A DNA stretch of 64,000 bases from positions 426,942 through 490,941 of the forward strand of contig SMLU01000002.1 of assembly GCA_007859745.1 (NCBI GenBank). The letters run 5' to 3'. Position numbers and translations under genes: made by a program. Under the pieces are notes generated by a model that ran no database searches, was not told the origin of the DNA, and saw only the letters and a list, made by a program, of their open reading frames with translations. How positions within the stretch are numbered: the first letter of the stretch is position 1; each line of letters opens with the position of its first letter. This DNA comes from Phycisphaerae bacterium RAS1. Its GTDB lineage: Bacteria; Planctomycetota; Phycisphaerae; UBA1845; Fen-1342. This document shows, piece after piece, positions 1-7,440 of this stretch.

Positions 1-1374
1 GGTGAAGTTCAACATGACGTTCAGGCCGTCGTCGGACGCCGACGCGCTGGCGATCGTCGGCACGGGGATGCCGAATTCGAGCACGTCTTTCTGTCGCCGC
101 TCGATGACAAGCGTCGGGCCGCTGGGCCAGAGCGGCGGGTGCTTCGTTCCCTTGTTGTAGGCAAGCGGCTCGGTCGTCGCGATTTCCGGATAGGGGCGCA
201 GAGCCGTCGCCATGTCGACCAGCACGTCGCCGATCTGGAACGGCCGTTGCGGCGTGGACGCGCGAACCAGGGGGATCGGCGCTCCGCCGGGCGGCACAAC
301 CGTGTGCCGCGATTGGCGGTTCTCGCCGAGCAACCGCGAGAAGAGGTAGAGCGCGGACGCGTTTGCGTCGTAATTGACGATCGCGCCGGTCCAGCCAATC
401 ACGGCCGACGCGCCCTTTTCAAAACACGCGTCGCGAAACTCCGTAACCTCGGGAATCATGGCGGCGCAGGTATTCAGAAACACAAGCGAATCGCTCGAGA
501 AGCTCATGTGCTTTCGGACGAATCCCGCGGTAATGGCATAGTGCGGAAAGTCAACGCGGCTGCCGCCGATCGTAATGCGGCTGCTGGGCACCCAGATCAG
601 TGTGAGCCGTCCGCTGACAATGTCGTCGCGATAGCGCTGCTGATTCTCGAGCGAAAGCTCGGCCGTCGTCTGAACGGAATAGCGCCACTTGCCGGCGTCA
701 TCCTGAAAAAGCCCGCCGTGCGCATCGATGTAGAAGATGCCGTCGCCTTGCACCGCGCGGAACGTCTCGACGTCCGCGGCGCCGCCTTCTGCAGCCGAAT
801 ATCCGTGCCGCTGGAGCATCTGGCTGACGCTTCGCGAGACCGTGGGATAGTCGCCGGAGAGGGCCCGCAGAGCGTGGAAGCGAACCTCGTGCGGCACGCC
901 GTAGCGCACGTCGTTTCGCGGCGTGACCGCGACGGCCGATCGCTGCCGCGGCTTCGCGGCGGCTTCGTCCTCGGTCGCGTCCGGGTCGTTCTCCTCGGGC
1001 CCCGGCGGGGGGCGGCTGGCGACGATCAGGATCGGCTGCCCGTCCGTGAAGCGCGCCCAGACATCGCCTGACGGGCTGATGCCGGCGGCTTCAAACATCG
1101 GATCGTCCTTGATCGCGGCGAGCGTGTCATCGGCCGAAGGCAGCGCGCCATCCGCCGGCGCGGGCGGGATCATGTCCGTGATCTTCTGAAGCTGCTGAAA
1201 GCGGAGCTGTTCGTCGGCGCTCAGATTGTCGTTGGCGTTCGCATTTGCGTTCGGCGTGTTGTCGTTCGACGCGCTGTTGTCGTTGCCGCCGGCGCCGCCG
1301 TCCGGGGGGCATCCGCCCAGGGCCAGGCTGAACATTGCGGCCAGGAGCAGCGAACAGGAACGACGCGCGTGCAT
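1..1374 (-). CDS. Lipoprotein with caspase-like (clan CD) peptidase core, 3' end outside the window
   Basis: The minus-strand frame opens at an ATG at 1374 and runs without a stop to the window edge, so the C-terminus is missing. It begins with a lipoprotein signal ending in the lipobox LGGC (Cys at about residue 22), followed by PP and a low-complexity Asn/Asp linker (NANANANDN). The core holds a His motif, YIDAHGG (+ strand near 715-730), and about 80 residues later a Cys motif, FLNTCAAM (near 465-480), followed by EKGASAVIGWTG. A hydrophobic strand ending in HG, then a strand ending in a Cys, then a GA...I/GW segment is the pattern of caspase, gingipain and CHAT-type clan CD peptidases. 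I infer a surface-anchored cysteine peptidase or a pseudoenzyme. Substrate is unknown. The two downstream genes on either side are also lipoproteins. Confidence 0.7.
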   Translation of the reverse strand, partial: MHARRSCSLLLAAMFSLALGGCPPDGGAGGNDNSASNDNTPNANANANDNLSADEQLRFQQLQKITDMIPPAPADGALPSADDTLAAIKDDPMFEAAGISPSGDVWARFTDGQPILIVASRPPPGPEENDPDATEDEAAAKPRQRSAVAVTPRNDVRYGVPHEVRFHALRALSGDYPTVSRSVSQMLQRHGYSAAEGGAADVETFRAVQGDGIFYIDAHGGLFQDDAGKWRYSVQTTAELSLENQQRYRDDIVSGRLTLIWVPSSRITIGGSRVDFPHYAITAGFVRKHMSFSSDSLVFLNTCAAMIPEVTEFRDACFEKGASAVIGWTGAIVNYDANASALYLFSRLLGENRQSRHTVVPPGGAPIPLVRASTPQRPFQIGDVLVDMATALRPYPEIATTEPLAYNKGTKHPPLWPSGPTLVIERRQKDVLEFGIPVPTIASASASDDGLNVMLNFT

Positions 1375-1438
1375 GAGTGGTCCTCGATTCCGTGGCGGCG
1401 CGAAGCCGGTGTGCTTCGCGCCTTTGCGGCTGCGGCGA

Positions 1439-1969
1439 TCAGGACGCAAAGCAGGTGTCGCCTGCGGCGCGGACGGTCGCCCGGACGCCATTGACGTACA
1501 GGTTGCCCGCGCCGTCCGTGTGAATGTAGAAGCGCGCCCCGTTGTCGAGCAAGTCCTGATTGGGCGGATTCACGGTTCCGAACTCCGCCCGCACCACCAC
1601 GTTGTAGTTGTCAGGCGTTTCGACGAACCAGACGCCGCCGTTGATGCCGCTGCCGGCCTCCAGCAAGAGCTGCTCGCCGGGCAGCGTCGTGAAGAAGAAA
1701 TACTGCGAATCGACCGGCGCCGAGACGCCGTCGACCAGCGTCACAAACACGTACACGCCGCCGCCCGGGCAAAGAAACAGGTAGGTGCGATACACGTTGC
1801 TGGCCGAGCCGTCCAGTGCGACTGCGTCGTCAACCGCGGCGGTGCTGACGATGTTCAGCGAAACGCGCGGATTGCGATTCGCAATTTCGGGGTCGGGGCA
1901 ACTGCTGGCGACCAGCAGCGGCCAGACGGTCAGCATCGGGACGACGACATGACGAAAACGCAGTTTCAT
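1439..1969 (-). CDS. Small lipoprotein of unknown function
   Basis: 176 codons from ATG 1969, chosen because GGAGG lies 8 bases upstream. The N-terminus is a typical lipoprotein signal (MKLRFRHVVVPMLTVW then VASSC, Cys near residue 24) followed by PDPE. The rest is predicted beta-rich, with no motif that I recognise; there are two further Cys, one at LFLCPGG and one near the C-terminus (GDTCFAS) that could pair in the oxidising periplasm. It lies 64 bp upstream of the caspase-like lipoprotein on the same strand, so the two are probably co-transcribed. No function can be assigned. Confidence 0.7.
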   Translation of the reverse strand: MKLRFRHVVVPMLTVWPLLVASSCPDPEIANRNPRVSLNIVSTAAVDDAVALDGSASNVYRTYLFLCPGGGVYVFVTLVDGVSAPVDSQYFFFTTLPGEQLLLEAGSGINGGVWFVETPDNYNVVVRAEFGTVNPPNQDLLDNGARFYIHTDGAGNLYVNGVRATVRAAGDTCFAS

Positions 1970-2175
1970 CGCCACACCTCCAGGACTATCCACTGGCCGG
2001 TGGAAACGCCCGCCGGCTGCCTGCTGACGGAACGCAACGCCGCGGCGGCGCTCACGCCAGTGCGGAGAAAATCGCGAACGGGAAACCTTCTCGGACATCA
2101 CAGTGTAGCCGATGCGAGGACCGGTGATGACTGCTTTTCGCCCGCACCGGAGACCGTGTCGTCGCCTGGACTTCC

Positions 2176-2232
2176 GAGCCGCGACCGTCAGGGAGCGGTT
2201 CCAGAGGATCCGCTCGCTTACGCGCGCGGCTC
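2176..2232. repeat. Palindromic repeat family A, copy 1
   Basis: Left arm GAGCCGCGACCGTCAGGGAG, right arm CGCTTACGCGCGCGGCTC, able to pair into a hairpin. It lies in the 468-bp divergent gap between the lipoprotein at 1969 and the lipoprotein at 2438; I see nothing else in that gap apart from the expected promoter space. This is the only family A copy that is not just downstream of a stop codon. Confidence 0.8.
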
Positions 2233-2437
2233 TGAAAGAACCACGCGTCCAGCCGCCGCGCGTTCGACTTGACGCGCGTCCTAGAATTGGAGCGCCTAGG
2301 TCGCCGATCCAGCGACGGCTTGCCGAAGATGCACCTGATTTGGCATCCTGTACTCGGGAATCTCTGCCTTCGGCGGCCAGGCAGTCGTCCATCGCCGTCG
2401 CGCCATTGCCGCAGTCAATCGCGATTGTGAGCACCGC

Positions 2438-3523
2438 ATGATCCTCGCTCGGCCCTGTCGCTTGTTCCGTTCATCATTCGCCGGACTCCTCGCGATTCTC
2501 GTCGTCGGCGGTTGTCCACCGGCGACGCCTTCAACGGACGCCGCTGCGGAGGGTTCCGACGATTCAACCGCCACGCTCGATGCGACCGCCGACGGGAAAC
2601 AGGGGGACGCAACCCCCGGCGACGACGACGCCAACGACACGCCGGACGGCGCGCCGGGCGTGGGCGACGAGGCCGATCTGTCGCGCTTGCAGGTGTTCCC
2701 GTCGGACAATCCGTGGAACCAACCCGCAAGCAGCCTGCCGCTCCATCCGAATTCGGACAACCTCCTGGCGACGATCGGGCTGGACACCGGCCTGCACCCC
2801 GATTTCGGTACGGTCTGGGAAGGCGCCCCGATCGGGATTCCCTTCAACATCGTCACGGACAGCACGCCGCGCTCGCCGGTCGAGTTCGACTACGCCGACG
2901 AAAGCGACGCCGGCCCTTACCCCATCCCGGCCGACCCGCTGATCGAAGGCGGCCCGGAGGCTGACGGCGACCGGCACATTCTCATGCTCGACGTCGGCCG
3001 CAGGAAGCTCTACGAGCTTTTCTACGCATGGCCCGGCGAAAACGGCTGGACCGCCGGCTCGGGCGCGATCTGGGACCTGGCCTCCAACGACCTGCGCCCG
3101 CTCGGCTGGACCTCGGCCGACGCGGCGGGCCTGCCCATTTTCGCCGGGCTGGTGCGCTACGACGAAGTGGTCGAGCGCGGCGAGATTCGCCACGCTCTCC
3201 GCTTCACCGTCTCGCAGTCGCGCCGCGCGTACATCCTGCCTGCGACACACTTCGCCAGCAGCTCGACCGACCCGAATCGCCCGCCGATGGGCTTGCGCGT
3301 CAGGCTGAAAGCGAATTACGACATCTCCGGTTTCTCCCCGCACGTGCGGGTCATTCTGCAGGCGATGAAGACCTACGGCATGATCGTGGCTGACAACGGA
3401 TCGAACTGGTACGTATCCGGCGTCCCCGATCCGCGCTGGGATGACGATGAGCTTCGCCAGCTTGGGCAAGTCAAGGGGCGCGACTTCGAGGTGGTCTACA
3501 CCGGGGAGGCGATCACGGACTAG
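2438..3523 (+). CDS. Conserved secreted lipoprotein, function unknown
   Basis: 361 aa from ATG 2438. The signal ends in VVGGC (Cys near 26) followed by PPATP and an acidic, Asp/Thr-rich linker to about residue 80. The folded part starts with FPSDNPWNQ and LHPNSDNLL, continues with DFGTVWEG, and ends with DISGFSPHVRVILQAM, YGMIVADNGSNWYVSG and DPRWDDDEL. I recognise this set of phrases as a widely distributed family of secreted bacterial proteins without an established function. The many aromatic and acidic residues around NGSNWYVSG would suit a carbohydrate-facing or enzymatic surface, but that is speculation. A tandemly expanded family A repeat starts 9 bp after the stop codon. Confidence 0.75.
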   Translation: MILARPCRLFRSSFAGLLAILVVGGCPPATPSTDAAAEGSDDSTATLDATADGKQGDATPGDDDANDTPDGAPGVGDEADLSRLQVFPSDNPWNQPASSLPLHPNSDNLLATIGLDTGLHPDFGTVWEGAPIGIPFNIVTDSTPRSPVEFDYADESDAGPYPIPADPLIEGGPEADGDRHILMLDVGRRKLYELFYAWPGENGWTAGSGAIWDLASNDLRPLGWTSADAAGLPIFAGLVRYDEVVERGEIRHALRFTVSQSRRAYILPATHFASSSTDPNRPPMGLRVRLKANYDISGFSPHVRVILQAMKTYGMIVADNGSNWYVSGVPDPRWDDDELRQLGQVKGRDFEVVYTGEAITD

Positions 3524-3531
3524 CGGTTCCG

Positions 3532-3690
3532 GAGCCGCGACCGACTCTTTCCGAGCCGCGACCGACTCTTTCCGAGCCGCGACCGACTCTTTCCGAGCCG
3601 CGACCGTGAGGGAGCGGTTTTCAAAAAACCGCTTGCTTGCGCGCGGCTCTGAAAGACCGCTTGCTTACGCGCGCGGCTCTGAAAGACCGG
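3532..3690. repeat. Family A palindrome with tandem expansion of both arms
   Basis: The left arm GAGCCGCGACCGACTCTTTCC (21 bp) occurs at 3532, 3553 and 3574, and a fourth time at 3595 where it continues into the normal GTGAGGGAGCGG form. The right arm (CCGCTTGCTTRCGCGCGCGGCTC type) then occurs twice, at about 3629 and 3658. It fills the gap between two convergent genes (stops at 3523 and 3708), as expected of a bidirectional terminator-like structure. Confidence 0.85.
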
Positions 3691-3707
3691 ATCTGAAGAC
3701 TGCTTGC

Positions 3708-5318
3708 TCAGACGCGATGGGCCAGCAGCACCGTGATGTCCTCCGGCTGCTGACCGCCTTCGGTGAAGTTCTTCAGGTCGACGAGCATTTCCTTCAACAT
3801 CGCGCTCGCAAGCTGGCCGAAACCGTCGCAGAGGATGTTGACGAATCGCTCTTCGCCGAAAAACTCCTCCTTGCTGTTGCGGGCCGTGGCGACGCCGGGC
3901 GTAAAGGCGACCAGCGTCTCTTCCGGCTCGATCGTCTCGGTTCGCAGCGGAAACGCCGCCGCTTTGTCGGCCCCCAGAAACAGCTCCGGATTCGCCGCGC
4001 GCAGCGAACGCTCGTCGCCGCGCGTGCTGATGATCCCCAGGCCGATCTTTCCCGCGACGGCGAATTTCATCTGCCCCGTGGCCGGCTCAATCACCCCCAT
4101 GAACGCGTCCAGGGGGTGGTCTTGCTGGCCGTCGTACAGCAGCCAGTTGAGCAGCTTCAGAAACACGCCCGCGTCATCGCCGCGCATGCACGCAAAGCGG
4201 AACGCCGCCTGCGCCTGCGAGAGCAGCATCGGCGGCATGGCGCCGGTGGCTTCGGTGTGCGCCACCATCAGCGCCGCTTTCCCGCTGGCCAGACGCACCA
4301 CGTCGTAAATGTCGCCGCTGCGCTCGCGGCCCGGCTCGCGGAAAGCGCCGAACTGCAGCTCGGCCCATTGCGGCAGCTTGCGCGGCGTGAGGCGCGCCTG
4401 GATTTCGTGCGCGACGCTGACCTCGCCGTCGATCGCCGCCTGCCGGTTGCGGGCGATCTGCTTGAAGATCGCGTCGAGCTGCACGGCCAGCGTGTTCATC
4501 ATCGCCACGAAGAAATCGAGATCCTTCGTCTCAAAGCGCCGCGCGCCGTCCGCCAGCGCCACCAGCGCCATGCCCAGCGTGCCGTCCGGCCCGACCAATG
4601 GACCGGCCATGAGCGACATCGGGTCGTCGCGCCCGACGCGCGGAATCAGCACGAACTGGCCGCGGTCGAGCACGCGCGGCTTGAGGTTCTCCCCGATCTC
4701 CGGCAGGTCGGTGGTCTGACCGGTGTTCAGACGGCCCTCCACGTATTCCATGCTGCCGTAGTTCACCCGCCGCAGACCGATCCACGCCAACTGGCCGCCG
4801 AACGCTGTCAGCAGCGTGTCGAGCGCGATGTTCATCAGGCTCTCGGGCTGAGTGCACTGCGACACCGCCAGGTTCGCCTTGCCCACCGCCATGAGTTGCT
4901 GCGATTGCAGCGTCAGCGGGTCATCCGGCTTCTTGGCCAGCGTGCCCGCGGGAAGCTGGAACGCCGCAAATCGCTCCATGGAGATGCGCTGCGCCGCCAT
5001 CTGCGAGCGATCGAGCAGTTGCTCTTCATGCTCGGGAAACAGGCGAAGCACGAATTCCCCCAGCATCACCTCGTCGCCGGTCTTCAGCGTCTCCTTGCGG
5101 ACGAGGTTCATCCCGTTGATGCGAACCTCGACGTCGCCGCTCAGCGACTCGATGGCCCACGTCTCTTCCTCGTCGGGATAGGCGACAATCTGCTGCGGAG
5201 CGATGCGCGAATCGGGCAGGTGAATGCGGCAGCCGTCGTGCGAGCCGATGTACACGGCTTCCCGCCCGACGACGACGTCGGAAACCATGGCGCCGTCATG
5301 GAGGACAATGATCCTCAT
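3708..5318 (-). CDS. FHA-GAF-SpoIIE-like phosphatase (probably degenerate)
   Basis: 536 aa from ATG 5318. Residues about 1-100 look like an FHA domain (VYIGSHDGCRIHLPDSRIAP, then VRINGMNLV and LKTGDEVMLGEFVLRL). A GAF-like region follows (about 140-300, QPESLMNIALDTLL through ALVALADGARRF), and then a PP2C/SpoIIE-type domain (about 320-536). The SpoIIE signature GDIYD is present and the C-terminal EDIT motif is present, but the usual D-V-S/T-G-K/H-G metal motif reads AHTEATG and the usual AGH motif reads AGKIG. I infer that metal-dependent phosphatase activity may be lost or altered and that the protein may work as a phosphothreonine-reading regulator. No kinase or anti-sigma partner is adjacent. 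Confidence 0.75.
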   Translation of the reverse strand: MRIIVLHDGAMVSDVVVGREAVYIGSHDGCRIHLPDSRIAPQQIVAYPDEEETWAIESLSGDVEVRINGMNLVRKETLKTGDEVMLGEFVLRLFPEHEEQLLDRSQMAAQRISMERFAAFQLPAGTLAKKPDDPLTLQSQQLMAVGKANLAVSQCTQPESLMNIALDTLLTAFGGQLAWIGLRRVNYGSMEYVEGRLNTGQTTDLPEIGENLKPRVLDRGQFVLIPRVGRDDPMSLMAGPLVGPDGTLGMALVALADGARRFETKDLDFFVAMMNTLAVQLDAIFKQIARNRQAAIDGEVSVAHEIQARLTPRKLPQWAELQFGAFREPGRERSGDIYDVVRLASGKAALMVAHTEATGAMPPMLLSQAQAAFRFACMRGDDAGVFLKLLNWLLYDGQQDHPLDAFMGVIEPATGQMKFAVAGKIGLGIISTRGDERSLRAANPELFLGADKAAAFPLRTETIEPEETLVAFTPGVATARNSKEEFFGEERFVNILCDGFGQLASAMLKEMLVDLKNFTEGGQQPEDITVLLAHRV

Positions 5319-5500
5319 CCGATTCCTGTGTCGAAGCGGCCGCGCCCCGGGCGCGAGCGCTGATCCACAACAGTTCGACGATTCCAGCGCTGCCCGAACG
5401 GGCGAGACGAAGCGCCACACCGACCCGGCATCCTACCGATCGACCGCGCCCCCGGCCAGTGAGCACCCGGCGGGGCAGCGGTTGAGTCGCCCTCCCGTCC

Positions 5501-5663
5501 GTCCGAACCCGCCGCGCCAAGCGGCGGGGCGACGCTCCACTCCGTCCGAACCCGCCGCGCCAAGCGGCGGGGTGACGTCCGGGCGCCCCCACGGCGGCGT
5601 GTGGCAGGTGGACCCCGAGCACGCTGCGCACCTCAACCCGCCGCTTGGCGCGGCGGGTTCGGA
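5501..5663. repeat. Family B palindromes, two direct copies plus one inverted
   Basis: Copies at 5501-5533 and 5544-5575 carry GTCCGAACCCGCCGCGCCAA GCGGCGGGG; an inverted copy (CAACCCGCCGCTTGGCGCGG...) lies at 5634-5663. The last two face each other across a 58-bp spacer, like the composite units at 20177-20275 and 49820-49918. The array occupies the 483-bp divergent gap 5319-5802 in front of the dihydropyrimidinase gene; nothing else is recognisable there. Confidence 0.85.
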
Positions 5664-5802
5664 AAGAAATGCCGCCTACCCGGAAAAATGGCCACACTTC
5701 ACCCTCTTCGCGCGCCGCCCACCTGCTTGACGCCCTCCGCCGCCGTCGGACAATGGGCCGAAGCGTTCGCACGAATCCGCAATCCTCTTCCAGGGAGTGC
5801 AC

Positions 5803-7194
5803 ATGGCACTCGATACCATCATCCAAGCCGGCAAAATCGCGACCGACAGCCAGGTCCTCGAAGCCGACGTCGGCATCAGCGGCGAGCGCATCGCCGTCAT
5901 CGGCAGGGACCTCGCCAAGGCCAACCCCGGCGCGACCATCCTCAACGCCGCCGGCCGCTACGTCATCCCCGCCGGCCTCGACGTCCACGTCCACCTCGCC
6001 CTGCCCTTCTGCGGCACCACCAGCGCCGACGACTACGACTCCGGCACGCGCGCCGCGGCCTGCGGCGGCGTCACGACCGTGATCGACTTCGCCATCCCCT
6101 ACGGCGACGAATCGCTCCAGGAAGCGGTCGACAACTGGCACGCCAAGGCGGAGGGCAAGGCGTGCGTCGACTACACGTTTCACGTCGCGATCACCAAGTG
6201 GGCCCGCCACAGCCGTGAAATCAAGTCGGTCTTCAAGCAGGGCTACCCGACGTTCAAGCAGTTCATGATCTATGAGAGCCAGGGCTGGCAGTCGGACGAT
6301 GCGGCGATCTTCGGAGCGCTGGAGACATTGCGCCAACTGGGCGGCCTGTTGCTCGTCCACGCCGAGTCCAGCCGCGTGCTGGACCTGCTGATCGATCGGC
6401 ATCACAACCCGGCCGAAATGAAAAAGCACGGCGCGTGGCTGCACGCGGTGACGCGGCCGAACTTCATCGAGTCGGAGGCGATCGAGCGCGTCATCCGCTG
6501 GACGCGCGAAACCGGCGGGCGCTCGTTCATCGTCCACATGAGCACGCGCCAGGGAGCGGACCTGATCAAGCAGGCCCAGCACGACGGCGTGAATATCCTT
6601 GCCGAAACCTGCGCCCAGTATCTCGTGCTGGAAGACAGCCTGTTCAAGCAGAAAAATGGACATCTCTACGCCACCTGCCCGCAACTCAAGACGCCCGCCG
6701 ACCAGCAGCGGCTGTGGGCCGGCCTGCGCAGCGGCGAGGTGTGCAATGTCTCAACCGACACGTGCACGTTCACGCGGAAGCAAAAGGCGATGTGGGAGGG
6801 CGACTTCACAAAAATCCCGATGGGCATGCCGGGGCTGGAGACGCTGATGCCGCTGGTTTATACGCACGGCGTGCTCGAAAATCGCATCAGCCTGAACCGC
6901 TTTGTTGACCGCTGCTGCACCAACCCGGCCAAAATCATGGGGCTGTATCCGAAGAAGGGAGCGATCGCGGTAGGGAGCGATGCGGATATCGCGATCATTC
7001 ACCCGACAAGGAAGCGGAAGGTGGATTACAAGAAGATGCAGACCAACTGCGACTGGAGCCCGTTCCAAGGTTGGGAACTGGCGGGATTCGCGGAGCACAC
7101 GTTCTGCCGCGGGGCGCAGATCGTCCGGGATTACAAGTTCGTGGGGAAGAACGGCTACGGGCGATTTCTGCCGCGGGATCACGTGGGGCTGTAG
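5803..7194 (+). CDS. Dihydropyrimidinase / D-hydantoinase family amidohydrolase
   Basis: 463 aa from ATG 5803; AGGGAG lies 5 bases upstream, so I prefer this start to the GTG at 5797. The family hydrolyses the ring of dihydropyrimidines or hydantoins with a binuclear metal centre. Visible ligands are HVH at residues 62-64, the lysine expected to be carboxylated at about 152 (YPTFKQF), LLVHAES, SFIVHMST and the Asp in VSTDTCTF, where the common HC after Asp is changed to TC. Length matches the family. No other pyrimidine-degradation gene is nearby, so the true substrate is not fixed by context. A family A palindrome follows 32 bp after the stop. Confidence 0.88.
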   Translation: MALDTIIQAGKIATDSQVLEADVGISGERIAVIGRDLAKANPGATILNAAGRYVIPAGLDVHVHLALPFCGTTSADDYDSGTRAAACGGVTTVIDFAIPYGDESLQEAVDNWHAKAEGKACVDYTFHVAITKWARHSREIKSVFKQGYPTFKQFMIYESQGWQSDDAAIFGALETLRQLGGLLLVHAESSRVLDLLIDRHHNPAEMKKHGAWLHAVTRPNFIESEAIERVIRWTRETGGRSFIVHMSTRQGADLIKQAQHDGVNILAETCAQYLVLEDSLFKQKNGHLYATCPQLKTPADQQRLWAGLRSGEVCNVSTDTCTFTRKQKAMWEGDFTKIPMGMPGLETLMPLVYTHGVLENRISLNRFVDRCCTNPAKIMGLYPKKGAIAVGSDADIAIIHPTRKRKVDYKKMQTNCDWSPFQGWELAGFAEHTFCRGAQIVRDYKFVGKNGYGRFLPRDHVGL

Positions 7195-7225
7195 ATGCTC
7201 TGCCCCCAAACCGCTTTCACGATTT

Positions 7226-7287
7226 GAGCCGCGCGCGAGCAAGCGGCGTTGCAGGCTCCGCTCCCTTACGGTCGCGGCTCGGAAAGA
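7226..7287. repeat. Palindromic repeat family A, copy 3 (inverse orientation)
   Basis: GAGCCGCGCGCGAGCAAGCGG pairs with CCGCTCCCTTACGGTCGCGGCTC. It sits between the convergent dihydropyrimidinase (stop 7194) and secreted-protein gene (stop 7441). Confidence 0.8.
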
Positions 7288-7440
7288 GCGCCGGCCTGCC
7301 GATGCGCGCGAAACGGAAGAGGGCCCGCACCTCCGGCGATTCCGGCGGTGCGGACCCTGTGACAATCCGCGTACATCAGGCCGATTCAGCCTTTCTGCGC
7401 GGCGCCGGTCGGTGGCCGGCGCCGCCCATCCCGCGAGGCT

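Noticed and set aside
3441-5363. 640-codon plus-strand frame
   Set aside because: Starts in repeats and runs antisense to the FHA-GAF-SpoIIE gene; no homology visible.
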